This document shows positions 25,041 to 38,726 of a stretch of 64,000 bases of DNA, piece by piece. Under the pieces are notes generated by a model. It did not search any database, was not told where the DNA came from, and worked only from the letters and a program-made list of their open reading frames with translations. The position numbers were made by a program, and so were the translations under genes. This DNA is from Sanguibacter sp. HDW7. GTDB lineage: Bacteria; Actinomycetota; Actinomycetes; Actinomycetales; Cellulomonadaceae. Position 1 is the first letter of the stretch; each line of letters starts with the position of its first letter. The stretch covers positions 1,426,001 to 1,490,000 of the forward strand of contig NZ_CP049862.1 of NCBI RefSeq assembly GCF_011300875.1, read 5' to 3'.

Positions 25041-25079
25041 ACGGGCCGCCGCTCACCTCACGGGTGGGCGGCGGCCCGT
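25041..25079 (+). terminator. tyrS terminator
   Basis: An inverted repeat ACGGGCCGCCGCTCACC with GGTGGGCGGCGGCCCGT, loop TCACG, and one mismatched pair in a 17-bp stem. It is 28 bases after the tyrS stop and insulates the rRNA operon. Confidence 0.75.
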
Positions 25080-25255
25080 CGCACATGACGGGTGGGATCG
25101 CGACGGGAGGTGGGAGCACATTCCTGTCGGACGTCTCCCGACGACTCCGCGCGTCTCCCGGGCACCGGAACGGGGTGCCGTCGCGGTCTGGCCGGAGCGA
25201 GAGTCGCGGAATCGCGAGGCTCAGCGGCACGTGTCCGCGGTCACACCCTGCGGGT

Positions 25256-25285
25256 TTGCCATCGCGGCACGCACTCGCCTAGAGT
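25256..25285 (+). promoter_or_regulatory. Probable rRNA operon promoter
   Basis: TTGCCA at 25256-25261 and TAGAGT at 25280-25285 are separated by 18 bases, which is close to a sigma-A type -35/-10 pair, and they lie 457 bases before 16S. The 176 bases between the tyrS terminator and this pair hold no gene that I can support. A second promoter could exist further down (for instance around 25380-25400), but I cannot decide this by eye. Confidence 0.55.
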
Positions 25286-25741
25286 ATTCCGAGTCAGCCC
25301 GCGAGGGTGGATGCGACACGCAGGGCCTCCGGGCCGGCGGACGCTCCCCGGAGGCGACACCCCCCCACAAGGCTCGGACAGCATTGTTGTCCCCTCGCGA
25401 GGGATCCGGTCTCGGAGCAGCAGTTCGGCAGGAATCGCAAGATCCCGCCGATTTGCACAGCGAGAAAAGGTCGGATAAGTTTGAACGGTTGCCTCCGAGC
25501 AGGACCCGCAAGGGAAGAGCAGAGGATGCGCGTCTGTTCCTTGAGAACTCAACAGTGTGCTTGATAGTCAATGCCAAATAACTCTCGTGCGAGAGGGATG
25601 CCGGCCGCTACATGGCGACCCGGTGCCTGATCGTTGAGATTCCTTTGGAATGGACCGACATGAGTCGGTCATTGCCAGTTTATTTGAACCTTCGGGTTCG
25701 CTTCGTATGGTTGTTAGTCCTTCGGGGCTGGCGCTAGACAT
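25286..25741 (+). other. rRNA leader with boxA-like antitermination element
   Basis: About 450 bases of leader before 16S with no coding gene. The segment at 25532-25560 (GTCTGTTCCTTGAGAACTC and the following AACAGTGTGC) matches the actinobacterial pre-16S boxA-region motif known from mycobacterial rrn leaders, where NusB/NusE load for antitermination. A related sequence recurs before 23S (27604-27628). The AT content rises near 25560-25700, where pre-16S processing stems are expected. Confidence 0.6.
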
Positions 25742-30784
<5,043 letters not shown>

Positions 30785-30853
30785 ACAGTTTTTATGCTAC
30801 GCGTCCACTGTGCGGTTCCCGGGTCATCACCGGTGTGTTGATAACCCCATAGA

Positions 30854-30971
30854 GTTTCGGCAGTCATAGCGTGAGGGAAACGCCCGGTCCCATTCCGAAC
30901 CCGGAAGCTAAGCCTCATAGCGCCGATGGTACTGCCCTGGTGACGGGGTGGGAGAGTAGGACGCTGCCGGA
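30854..30971 (+). rRNA. 5S ribosomal RNA
   Basis: About 118 nt, with GTTTCGGC at the 5' end pairing with the 3' GCCGGAC. Internal landmarks are CCCGGTCCCATTCCGAACCC (loop B/C region) and GGGAGAGTAGGACGCTGCCGG. It is the last gene of the 16S-23S-5S operon and is followed at once by a perfect terminator. Confidence 0.95.
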
Positions 30972-30982
30972 CATTCATTCGC

Positions 30983-31013
30983 GAAGGCCCACCCCGTTTC
31001 GGGGTGGGCCTTC
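30983..31013 (+). terminator. rRNA operon terminator
   Basis: A perfect 13-bp stem GAAGGCCCACCCC / GGGGTGGGCCTTC with loop GTTTC, followed by TGCGTTT. It starts 12 bases after 5S and is the classic form of an rrn terminator. Confidence 0.9.
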
Positions 31014-31476
31014 TGCGTTTCCCGACCGTTCGCCCGCGCGTGCAGGTCGCGGGGATCCATGGTCCTTGAGCGGTGCCCAGTGACCCCGGCGACCGAGCGG
31101 GCCCTGTGGCCCTGTGGCCGGTGACCGGGCGCCGACCGCGACGTGTGCGCCGGCGCGCCCACTCCGTCCACAGCGTCCGAGCGTTGCTCGCCTGCACGGT
31201 CAGCGACGGACTGACGCATCCCGGCCATTCGATGGGTGGAGCGCGTCCTTTCATCGAGGGCATGGACCGGCGGACGCCGGTGCTCGTGGTTCGAGTACGG
31301 CTCGACCTGTGGGAGCGGGGGGCGGCGTGCACCGCACCTAGGGAGCGGGGGCGGCGTGCACCGCCGTCGGCCGTGCGCTGGCCGTCGTGACGCGCGTGAC
31401 TGTGCTGAGCGCCCCAGGTGTGGTGGCGTGATGAGACAATGCATTGATAACAACATCGTGGAAGGAAGCGACCAAC
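31014..31476 (+). other. Intergenic region with direct repeat, upstream of the RGG-TPR gene
   Basis: I see no supportable gene in these 463 bases. They contain an approximate direct repeat, GGGAGCGGGGGGCGGCGTGC at 31311-31330 and its near copy at 31341-31359, each continuing into ACCGC. Near the end there is a more AT-rich patch with the 10-bp palindrome CAATGCATTG (31437-31446) and TGATAA at 31445-31450. This patch is a plausible promoter/operator zone for the gene starting at 31477. No -35 is obvious. Confidence 0.5.
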
Positions 31477-33828
31477 GTGAACGATCAGCAGGCTGGCGGC
31501 GACCGTCAGGATCGACGCCCCGAGCGCGGCGACCGCAGCTACCGCGGAGGCCGTGAGCAGGCAGGCCGTGAGGATCGGTCCGGAGCTCGCGGTGGTGACC
31601 GCCGCGAGGGTGGCTTCCGTGGGAACCGTGAGGGTGGCGAGCGTCGCTACGGCGACCGCCCCGCCTACGGCCAGCGTGATGGTGACCGTCGTGAAGGCGG
31701 CTTCCGCGGCGGTCGCGACGGTGAGCGTCGTGAAGGTGGCTTCCAGGGCAGCCGCGACGGTGGCTTCCGCGGTTACCGCGACGGGGGCTCCCGCGACGAC
31801 GCTCCTCGTGAGGGCGGCTTCCGCGGCAACCGAGAGGGTGGAGAGCGTCGCTACGGCGACCGCCCCGCCTACGGCCAGCGCGACGGTGGCCGTCGCGAAG
31901 GTGGCTTCCAGGGCAACCGCGACGGTGGCTTCCGTGGCGGTCGCGACGGAGCTTCCCGCGACGGCGCACCGCGTTCGGGTGGCTTCCAGGGCAACCGTGA
32001 GGGTGGCGAGCGCCGCGAGGGCGGTTTCCAGGGCAACCGCGAGGGCGGTTTCCGTGGGAACCGCGAAGGTGGTGAGCGTCGCTACGGCGACCGCCCCGCC
32101 TACGGCCAGCGCGACGACCGTCGCGAGGGCGGCTTCCGCGGTGCTCGCGACGGTGCACCGCGTGACGGGGCTCCTCGTGACGGTGCTTCTCGTGAGGGGG
32201 GCTTCCGCGGCAATCGTGAGGGCGGTGAGCGTCGCTACGGCGACCGACCCGCCTACGGCCAGCACGACGGCGAGCGTCGTGAAGGTGGCTTCCAGGGCAG
32301 CCGCGACGGTGGCTTCCGGGGCACCCGCGACGGCGCCCCTCGTGAGGGCGGTTTCCGTGGCAACCGAGAGGGTGGTGAGCGTCGCTACGGCGACCGCCCC
32401 GCCTACGGCCAGCGCGACGGTGACCGTCGTGAAGGTGGCTTCCAGGGCAGCCGCGACAGCGGCTTCCGCGGTGGCCGCGACGGAGCTCCCCGAGACGGCG
32501 CACCGCGTTCGGGTGGCTTCCAGGGCAACCGTGAGGGTGGCGAGCGCCGTGAGGGTGGCTTCCGTGGGAACCGTGAGGGTGGTGAGCGTCGCTACGGCGA
32601 CCGCCCCGCCTACGGCCAGCGCGACGGTGGTCCTCGCGAGGGTGGCTTCCGTGGTGGCCGTGAGGGTGGCTCCCGTGACGGCGGCCCCCGCGAGGGTGGC
32701 TTCCGCGGTGGCCGCGACGGTGGTGAGCGCCGCTTCGGCGAACGCCCGTCGCACGGCCAGCGTGACGACCGTCGTGAGGGCGGCTTCCGCGGCGACCAGG
32801 CACGTGGAGATCGGGCGCACGGCCCGGCCCGTGACACGTCGGACCGGCACGAGGTGCGCCGTGACACGCCCCGCGACACCATGCGCGACGACCGCCGCGA
32901 GGTTCCCGCGGGTCCCGAGATCCCCGAGGACGTGACGATCGGCGAGCTCGACCGTGAGGCGCGGGCCAACCTGCGCTCGCTCTCGAAGCAGAACGCGGAG
33001 ACCGTCGGCCGCCACCTCGTCATGGTCGCGCGCCTCTTCGACATCGACCCCGAGCTTGCCTACGAGCACGCTGTCGCTGCGGTCGCACGCGGTGGTCGCG
33101 TCGACATCGTTCGGGAGACCGCGGGTCTCGCCGCGTACCGCACCGAGCGCTACGCCGAGGCGCTGCGCGAGCTGCGCACCGTGCGTCGGCTCAACGGCTC
33201 GTCCGAGCACCTGCCCGTCATGGCGGACTGCGAGCGCGGGCTCGGGCGTCCCGAGCGTGCGATCGCGCTCGCGCAGACGCCCGAGGCCGAGACGCTCGAC
33301 ACCGAGGGACGCGTCGAGCTCGCGATCGTCGTCGCCGGTGCCCGCATGGACCTCGGCGAGACCGACGCCGCGCTCGTGACGCTCGCTGACATCGATCTCA
33401 CCGGCGTCGCGCGCGTCCAGCAGGTGCGCGTGCTGCAGGCCCGCGCCGACATCCTCGAGTCCGTAGGACGCGACGAGGAGGCCGCCGCCACGCTCGAGGG
33501 CGTCACGCCGGCCGAGCTTGCCGCCGCGATCGGCGAGATCGAGCTCGACGAGGACGTCGTCGTCCTCGACCTCGACGACCTCGAGCCGGAGGAGGACGAG
33601 GACGCGGACGCGGAGGATGCGTCTGCCGACCTCACCCCTGACGATGATGAGGTTGACGTCGCCGACGAGGCCGTTGAGGCAGGCGACGACATCGACGCCG
33701 TGGACGACGGCGCCGAGGCGGACACGCTCAGCACGGACGACGACGCCACGGACGACGACGCCGACGCGGACGAGTCCGGCGCCATCGGCGACGAGCCCGA
33801 GGCGACCGACGACGAGGAGCGCGCGTGA
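31477..33828 (+). CDS. RGG/FRG-repeat protein with TPR-like domain and acidic tail
   Basis: A 783-residue three-part protein. Residues about 20-455 are low-complexity and dominated by Arg, Gly, Asp, Glu and Phe, in repeats such as REGGFRGNREGGER and RRYGDRPAYGQ. Residues about 480-685 (from PEDVTIGELDREARANLRSL) are helical and TPR-like, including AYEHAVAAVARGGRVDIV and RYAEALRELRTVRRL. The last 100 residues are extremely acidic (Asp/Glu-rich, with short runs such as EEDEDADAEDAS). The helical domain and position match the TPR protein I know as Rv1691 in M. tuberculosis, which lacks such an N-terminal repeat as far as I recall. GTG 31477 was chosen over upstream in-frame TTG/ATG-type starts because GGAAGGAAG precedes it. 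RGG regions bind RNA in other proteins. RNA binding or condensate formation here is inference. Confidence 0.8.
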   Translation: MNDQQAGGDRQDRRPERGDRSYRGGREQAGREDRSGARGGDRREGGFRGNREGGERRYGDRPAYGQRDGDRREGGFRGGRDGERREGGFQGSRDGGFRGYRDGGSRDDAPREGGFRGNREGGERRYGDRPAYGQRDGGRREGGFQGNRDGGFRGGRDGASRDGAPRSGGFQGNREGGERREGGFQGNREGGFRGNREGGERRYGDRPAYGQRDDRREGGFRGARDGAPRDGAPRDGASREGGFRGNREGGERRYGDRPAYGQHDGERREGGFQGSRDGGFRGTRDGAPREGGFRGNREGGERRYGDRPAYGQRDGDRREGGFQGSRDSGFRGGRDGAPRDGAPRSGGFQGNREGGERREGGFRGNREGGERRYGDRPAYGQRDGGPREGGFRGGREGGSRDGGPREGGFRGGRDGGERRFGERPSHGQRDDRREGGFRGDQARGDRAHGPARDTSDRHEVRRDTPRDTMRDDRREVPAGPEIPEDVTIGELDREARANLRSLSKQNAETVGRHLVMVARLFDIDPELAYEHAVAAVARGGRVDIVRETAGLAAYRTERYAEALRELRTVRRLNGSSEHLPVMADCERGLGRPERAIALAQTPEAETLDTEGRVELAIVVAGARMDLGETDAALVTLADIDLTGVARVQQVRVLQARADILESVGRDEEAAATLEGVTPAELAAAIGEIELDEDVVVLDLDDLEPEEDEDADAEDASADLTPDDDEVDVADEAVEAGDDIDAVDDGAEADTLSTDDDATDDDADADESGAIGDEPEATDDEERA
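31597..32800 (+). repeat. In-frame tandem repeat array encoding RGG/FRG-rich region
   Basis: The DNA is a nested array of units. The longest shared block encodes GGERRYGDRPAYGQ and occurs six times (near 31639, 31847, 32073, 32227, 32379 and 32583), plus a diverged seventh copy near 32728 (RRFGERPSHGQ). Between them are shorter units encoding REGGF(R/Q)G and (N/S/G)RDGG. Copies are nearly identical at the nucleotide level, so the array can change length by recombination or slippage. The repetition also produces long artificial reading frames on the other strand. Confidence 0.9.
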
Positions 33829-34856
33829 GCGCGGGTCTCATCGGGTCCGCCGCACCTCTTGCCGAGGCCTTCGACCTCGCGCTCGTCGATCTCGACGGAG
33901 TCGCCTACCGCGGCCCGCTGCCTATCGACCACGCGGCGCCGAGCCTCACGGGCGCGCGCGCCCGAGGCATGCGGCTCGTCTTCGTGACGAACAACGCGTC
34001 GCGCGAGCCCGAGGACGTCGCCGGCCAGCTCACGGGCCTCGACATCCCGACGTCGCCCGACGAGGTCATGACGGCCGCGCAGGCGGCCGCCCAGGTCCTC
34101 GCGGGCCGGCTCGAGCGTGGCTCGAAGGTCCTCGTCGTCGGCGGGGCCGGCCTGCGCACCGCGGTGCGCGACGTCGGCATGACGATCGTCGCGTCGGCCG
34201 ACGACGCGCCCGACGCGGTCGTCCAGGGCTTCGCGCCCGACCTCGCGTGGAAGGACCTCGCCGAGGCCGCCTACGCGGTGGGCAAGGGCGCGTGGTTCGT
34301 CGCGTCGAACCGTGACCTCTCGCTGCCGACGGCGCGCGGCTACGCTCCCGGCAACGGGGCGCTCGTCGGCGCGGTCGTCGCGGCGACGGGATTCGAGCCC
34401 GACTCCGCAGGCAAGCCGTCACCGCGCATGTACGAGCTGGCAGTCGAGCGTGCCGGGGGAGCCCGACCGCTCGTCGTCGGCGACCGCCTCGACACGGACC
34501 TCGCCGGTGCCCGCTCCGGCGGGTACGTCGGGCTCCACGTCCTCACCGGCGTGAGCACGGCGCGCGACGACATCCTCGCTGAGCCGCACCTGCGGCCCCA
34601 CCTTCTCGGCGAGGACCTGCGCGCGCTGCTCGTCGCCCACCCCGAGCCCGTCGTCCGCGACGGCTGGTGGACGAGCCGCGGCATCGCCGCACGGGTCGAG
34701 GCCGGCCGGCTCGAGCTCGACGACACGCGCGGTGACGCCGACGCGGAGCCCGTCGACCTCGTGCGTGCGGCCTGCGCGGCTGCATGGGAGTCGGCCGACG
34801 CGGGCGCCCCGCTCGACCCGTCCGTCGTGCCCGACCTTCCCGTCGGCAGCCACTGA
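33825..34856 (+). CDS. HAD-IIA family phosphatase (glycerol-3-phosphate phosphatase-like)
   Basis: A 343-residue HAD hydrolase. Motif I is LVDLDGVAYRG (Asp22 nucleophile, Asp24), motif II is VTNN (about residues 48-51), the C2-type cap lies in the middle, motif III Lys is in AGKPSPRMYELA and motif IV is VVGDRLDTDLAGA. This is the NagD/p-nitrophenyl phosphatase type. The M. tuberculosis counterpart by position (Rv1692) is a glycerol-3-phosphate phosphatase. The C-terminal 90 residues after the HAD core are an extra domain. GTG 33825 overlaps the preceding stop (GTGA), tying it to the RGG-TPR gene. Confidence 0.88.
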   Translation: MSAGLIGSAAPLAEAFDLALVDLDGVAYRGPLPIDHAAPSLTGARARGMRLVFVTNNASREPEDVAGQLTGLDIPTSPDEVMTAAQAAAQVLAGRLERGSKVLVVGGAGLRTAVRDVGMTIVASADDAPDAVVQGFAPDLAWKDLAEAAYAVGKGAWFVASNRDLSLPTARGYAPGNGALVGAVVAATGFEPDSAGKPSPRMYELAVERAGGARPLVVGDRLDTDLAGARSGGYVGLHVLTGVSTARDDILAEPHLRPHLLGEDLRALLVAHPEPVVRDGWWTSRGIAARVEAGRLELDDTRGDADAEPVDLVRAACAAAWESADAGAPLDPSVVPDLPVGSH

Positions 34857-34864
34857 GCAGCACC

Positions 34865-34910
34865 AGGACGGCCCTGTTCCCACAGCGACCTGTGGGAACA
34901 GGGCCGTCCT
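34865..34910 (+). terminator. Strong intrinsic terminator after HAD gene
   Basis: A perfect 21-bp stem: AGGACGGCCCTGTTCCCACAG, loop CGAC, CTGTGGGAACAGGGCCGTCCT. It lies 9 bases after the HAD stop and separates it from the tlyA operon, although the genes stay collinear. Confidence 0.85.
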
Positions 34911-34968
34911 GCACGTCGTCCGCTAGCGTGGACGCGCACCACAGAACCACCGAGAGGACACCGAGGAC

Positions 34969-35145
34969 ATGAGCGACGGCCCCACCGGCGACGCGACGGT
35001 CGACGCGGCGCTCGCGCCGCTCGCCGACCTCGCCGCGCGCCCCCTCGCCGAGCACCCCGGCGTGCTCGAGGACGTCCACCGCACGCTTCACGACCACCTC
35101 GCCGACGAGCCCGACGCGCCCGGCGAGGCGCGCCCCCGACCGTGA
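34969..35145 (+). CDS. Small conserved protein upstream of tlyA (Rv1693-like position)
   Basis: A 58-residue protein (MSDGPTGDATVDAALAPLADL..., ending GEARPRP) between the HAD phosphatase and tlyA, where M. tuberculosis also carries a tiny gene of the same length (Rv1693), as I recall. The middle LAEHPGVLEDVHRTLHDHLAD is predicted helical. The ends are Pro/Ala/Asp-rich. There is no known function. Its stop overlaps the tlyA GTG, implying translational coupling. A candidate -10, TAGCGT (34924-34929), follows the terminator, so this may be the first gene of the tlyA-nadK-recN-steA operon. Confidence 0.72.
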   Translation: MSDGPTGDATVDAALAPLADLAARPLAEHPGVLEDVHRTLHDHLADEPDAPGEARPRP

Positions 35146-36080
35146 GCCTCCCCGTGCCTCCCACCTCGACCGGCGGCGTCCCGACCGACGCCGACGGGGC
35201 CCACGAGCGTCTCGACGTCGCGCTCGTCGCGCGGGGCCTGGCCCGCTCCCGCGCCCGCGCCTCCCAGCAGGTCAAGGACGGCCGCGTCCACGTCGACGGC
35301 GTCCTCGCGTCGCGGCCCGCGCAGCCCGTCGGTCCCGACGCCACGCTCACGGTCGACGACGCACCTGACGGCGAGCTCGTCTCGCGCGCCGGCGGCAAGC
35401 TCGTCGGCGCGCTCGCCGCGCTCGACAGGCTCGCGGCGACAGGAGTCCGCACCCCCGGGCTGCGAGGCCTCGACTGCCTCGACGTCGGTGCGTCGACGGG
35501 CGGCTTCACGCACGTCCTGCTCGAGCGCGGTGCGCGCGCGGTCGCCGCGATCGACGTCGGCCACGACCAGCTCGTCCCCGAGCTCCGCCGCGACCCGCGT
35601 GTCACCGTCCGTGAGGGACTCAACGCGCGCGAGCTGCGCGCTGAGGACCTGCCGTTCGAGCCCGCTCTCGTCGTCGCTGATCTCTCCTTCATCTCCCTCA
35701 CCCTCGTCCTGCCCGCCGTCCGCGCCGCGGCCCCGGACGCCGAGCTGCTCCTCATGGTGAAGCCGCAGTTCGAGGTCGGTCGCGCGCGGCTCGGACGTGG
35801 CGGCGTCGTCCGCGACCCCGAGCACCACGTGGACGCGGTGCTCGACGTCGTCGCGTGCGGCGCCGAGCACGGGGCGCGACTGCGCGGCGTCGTCGCGTCG
35901 GCCGTCCCCGGGCCAGCAGGAAACCGAGAGTTCTTCTGCTGGTTCTCCCCGGACGCGCCGCACGACCCGCACGCGGCACGCACGGACGCGGCGGCCGCGG
36001 TGCGCGCCGCGGTGGCAGACTCGTCCGGGGCGACCTTTCGCACGGTCGGCATCCCTTCGCACGACCGAGATGGACGGTGA
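35142..36080 (+). CDS. tlyA: TlyA family rRNA 2'-O-methyltransferase
   Basis: A 312-residue protein with an N-terminal S4 RNA-binding domain (about residues 20-85: RLDVALVARGLARSRARASQ, then VKDGRVHVDG) and an FtsJ-like methyltransferase domain with the SAM motif CLDVGASTGGFTHVLLERGA (about 115-134) and later VVADLSFISLTLVLP and LLMVKPQFEVGR. TlyA methylates 16S C1409 and 23S C1920 in mycobacteria and is required for capreomycin sensitivity. GTG 35142 overlaps the small upstream gene. A stretch of about 20 variable residues precedes the S4 domain. Confidence 0.93.
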   Translation: MSLPVPPTSTGGVPTDADGAHERLDVALVARGLARSRARASQQVKDGRVHVDGVLASRPAQPVGPDATLTVDDAPDGELVSRAGGKLVGALAALDRLAATGVRTPGLRGLDCLDVGASTGGFTHVLLERGARAVAAIDVGHDQLVPELRRDPRVTVREGLNARELRAEDLPFEPALVVADLSFISLTLVLPAVRAAAPDAELLLMVKPQFEVGRARLGRGGVVRDPEHHVDAVLDVVACGAEHGARLRGVVASAVPGPAGNREFFCWFSPDAPHDPHAARTDAAAAVRAAVADSSGATFRTVGIPSHDRDGR

Positions 36081-36084
36081 GCAC

Positions 36085-37020
36085 ATGACCCGCACCGCGA
36101 TCGTCGTCGCCCACGGCGGGCGGCCCGAGGCGCTCGTCGCGCTCCGGGAGACGCTCCACGAGCTGGCGGCGGCGGGCTTCGAGGTCGTGCTGCACGACGA
36201 CCACGAGCGCCTGCCCGTCCACGGCGACCTCCAGGGCAGCCGGCACGACAGCATCGGCGACGCCGAGATCGTCGTCGTCCTCGGCGGCGACGGCACGATC
36301 CTGCGCGCCGCCGAGCTCACGCGCGGCACGGACGTGCCGATCCTCGGGGTTAACCTCGGTCACGTCGGGTTCCTCGCTGAGGCCGAGCGAGAGGACCTGC
36401 GCGCAGCCGTCCATCGGATCGGTGCGCGCGACTACGAGGTCGAGGAGCGCGGGATCGTCGAGGTCTCCGTCCGCACCCCCCAGGGCGACGTCCTCACCGG
36501 CTGGGCGCTCAACGAGGCGACGGTCGAGAAGGCGGACCGCGAACGCATGATCGAGGTTGTCGTCGAGGTCGACGGACGACCTCTGTCGTCGTTCGGCTGC
36601 GACGGTGTCATCGTCGCGACGGCGACAGGGTCGACCGCGCACGCGTTTTCCGGCGGCGGCCCGGTCGTGTGGCCCGACGTCGACGCGATGCTGCTCGTCC
36701 CGCTCGCCGCGCACGCGCTCTTCGCGCGCCCGCTCGTCGTCGGGCCCCGCTCCGCGTTCGCGATCGAGGTCGTGCCCGACTCCCAGACGTCGGGCGTCCT
36801 CACGCTCGACGGCCGACGCCGCGTCGACGTCGCGCCCGGCTCGCGTATCGAGGTGACGCTCGGGACCGACCGCGTGCGGCTCGCGCGCCTCAGCCACGCG
36901 CTCTTCAGCGACCGGCTCGTCAACAAGTTCGACCTTCCGGTCGTCGGCTGGCGAGGCGCAGCGCGCGCCTCGGCCGAGCACCGCAGCACGACCCCCGTCG
37001 CACCCGACCAGGAGGCATGA
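36085..37020 (+). CDS. nadK: NAD kinase
   Basis: A 311-residue NAD(H) kinase making NADP+. The key motif GGDGTILRAAEL is at about residues 66-77, NLGHVGFLAE follows, and the second conserved block is DGVIVATATGSTAHAFSGGGPVV (glycine-rich NAD-binding). Two in-frame ATGs exist (36070, 36085). I prefer 36085 because GGTGAGC precedes it and MTRTAIVVAHGG aligns with the family. The stop overlaps the recN ATG. Confidence 0.94.
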   Translation: MTRTAIVVAHGGRPEALVALRETLHELAAAGFEVVLHDDHERLPVHGDLQGSRHDSIGDAEIVVVLGGDGTILRAAELTRGTDVPILGVNLGHVGFLAEAEREDLRAAVHRIGARDYEVEERGIVEVSVRTPQGDVLTGWALNEATVEKADRERMIEVVVEVDGRPLSSFGCDGVIVATATGSTAHAFSGGGPVVWPDVDAMLLVPLAAHALFARPLVVGPRSAFAIEVVPDSQTSGVLTLDGRRRVDVAPGSRIEVTLGTDRVRLARLSHALFSDRLVNKFDLPVVGWRGAARASAEHRSTTPVAPDQEA

Positions 37021-38726
37021 GCGTGCTCGAGGAGATCTCGCTCGAGAACATCGGCGTCATCACGCATGCCCGCATCCCGTTCGCTCCCGGCCTCACGGCG
37101 ATCACGGGGGAGACGGGCGCGGGCAAGACCATGCTCCTCACGGGGCTCGACCTCCTCATGGGCGGCAAGGCCGACGCCGCGAGGGTCCGCACGGGCACCG
37201 AGCGCGCAGCGGCCGAGGGTACCTTCGTGCTGCCCGCCGGATCGGCCGTGCGCGAGCGCGTCGAGGACGCCGGCGGCGAGCTCGACGACGACGGTGCACT
37301 CGTCGTGCTGCGCACCGTCGCCGCCGCGGGCCGCTCGAGGGCGCACCTCGGCGGCCGGACCGTCCCGCAGACCGTGCTCGCGGAGATCTCGGGCGAGCTC
37401 GTCACCGTCCACGGGCAGGCCGACCAGCTGCGGCTGCGTTCGCCGAGGCGGCAGCGAGAGGCTCTCGACTCCTACCTCGGCCCTGACCACCTCGCGCTCC
37501 TCGGCCGCTACCGCGACGCCTGGACGGAGCGTGCCGCGGTGCTCGAGGAGGCCGCGCGCCTCGTCGCCGAGCGCGACGACCGTGCGCGCGAGGCCGAGCT
37601 GCTGCGCCTCGGTCTCGCCGAGATCGAACGGGTCGACCCGCGCGCGGGGGAGGACTCTGAGCTCGACGCGCTCGTCGAGCGGCTGAGCAACGTCGAGGAG
37701 ATCCGCCTGCGCGCGGCCGAGGCGCACGCCGCTCTCGTCGGCGACGAGTCCGGCGAGGACCGGCCCGACGCCGTCGCGCTCGTCGACCACGCGCGCCGGG
37801 CGCTCGACCACGCGGGGGAGCACGACGCGGAGCTCGCGGGGCTCGCTGCCCGCATCGCGGAGGCGGGCTACGCGCTCGCCGAGGTCGCCGCCGAGCTCTC
37901 CTCCCACCTAGCCGGGCTCGAGGCCGACCCGGCCGCGCTCGAACGCGCCCACGAGCGACGCGCCGAGCTCACGACGCTCACCCGGTCCTACGGCGCCGAC
38001 GCGGCCGAGGTCCTCGCGTGGGCCTCGCGCGCCGGCCTCCGCCTCCTCGACCTCGAGGGCGGCGACGAGCGGATCGTCGTCCTCGGTACCCGCCGCGACG
38101 AGCTCGACGCGCTGCTCGGGGAGCTCGCGGAGACGCTCGGCGCCGCGCGCAGGCGCGGCGCGGAAGACTTCGCGGCGCGCGTCACCGCGGAGCTCGACGG
38201 CCTCGCGATGGCCGGTGCCCGGCTCGTCGTCGACGTCGCGACCACCGCGCCCGGGCCGTACGGGGCCGACGACGTGACCATCTCCCTCGTGCCGCACGCC
38301 GGAGCCCCCGCGAGCCCGCTCGGCCGCGGCGCGTCGGGCGGCGAGCTCTCGCGCGTCATGCTCGCGGTCGAGGTCGTCCTCGCGGCGAGCCCCGGCGGCG
38401 AGACGCCGTCGTTCGTCTTCGACGAGATCGACGCCGGCATCGGTGGACGCGCCGCGCTCGAGGTCGGGGCGCGCCTCGCGCGGCTGGCACGCGACGCGCA
38501 GGTCGTCGTCGTCACGCATCTCGCGCAGGTCGCCGCGTACGCCGACCAGCACGTCGTCGTGACGAAGTCGACGGCCGCGGACGGAGATGTCGTCACGCAG
38601 TCCGACGTCCGCACCGTGACCGGCGACGACCGTCTCGCCGAGCTCGCACGGATGCTCTCCGGCCAGGACTCGGCGGTGGCGCGCACCCACGCGGCGGAGC
38701 TCCTGCGTGCCGCGGTCGTGGGATGA
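37017..38726 (+). CDS. recN: DNA repair protein RecN
   Basis: A 569-residue SMC-like ATPase acting at double-strand breaks. Walker A GETGAGKT is at residues 31-38. A long coiled-coil middle (about 160-370) is rich in Glu, Arg and Ala. The ABC signature is in LGRGASGGELSRVMLA and Walker B in SFVFDEIDAGIGG. The ATG overlaps the nadK stop (ATGA). In Escherichia coli recN is SOS-induced. I did not find a convincing LexA box here, so it is probably transcribed with nadK. Confidence 0.95.
   Translation: MSVLEEISLENIGVITHARIPFAPGLTAITGETGAGKTMLLTGLDLLMGGKADAARVRTGTERAAAEGTFVLPAGSAVRERVEDAGGELDDDGALVVLRTVAAAGRSRAHLGGRTVPQTVLAEISGELVTVHGQADQLRLRSPRRQREALDSYLGPDHLALLGRYRDAWTERAAVLEEAARLVAERDDRAREAELLRLGLAEIERVDPRAGEDSELDALVERLSNVEEIRLRAAEAHAALVGDESGEDRPDAVALVDHARRALDHAGEHDAELAGLAARIAEAGYALAEVAAELSSHLAGLEADPAALERAHERRAELTTLTRSYGADAAEVLAWASRAGLRLLDLEGGDERIVVLGTRRDELDALLGELAETLGAARRRGAEDFAARVTAELDGLAMAGARLVVDVATTAPGPYGADDVTISLVPHAGAPASPLGRGASGGELSRVMLAVEVVLAASPGGETPSFVFDEIDAGIGGRAALEVGARLARLARDAQVVVVTHLAQVAAYADQHVVVTKSTAADGDVVTQSDVRTVTGDDRLAELARMLSGQDSAVARTHAAELLRAAVVG

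Noticed and set aside
31597-32800. CRISPR-like array suggested by regularly spaced similar blocks
   Set aside because: The blocks are in one open frame, units are of different lengths with coding variation, and there are no palindromic direct repeats or unique spacers and no cas genes.
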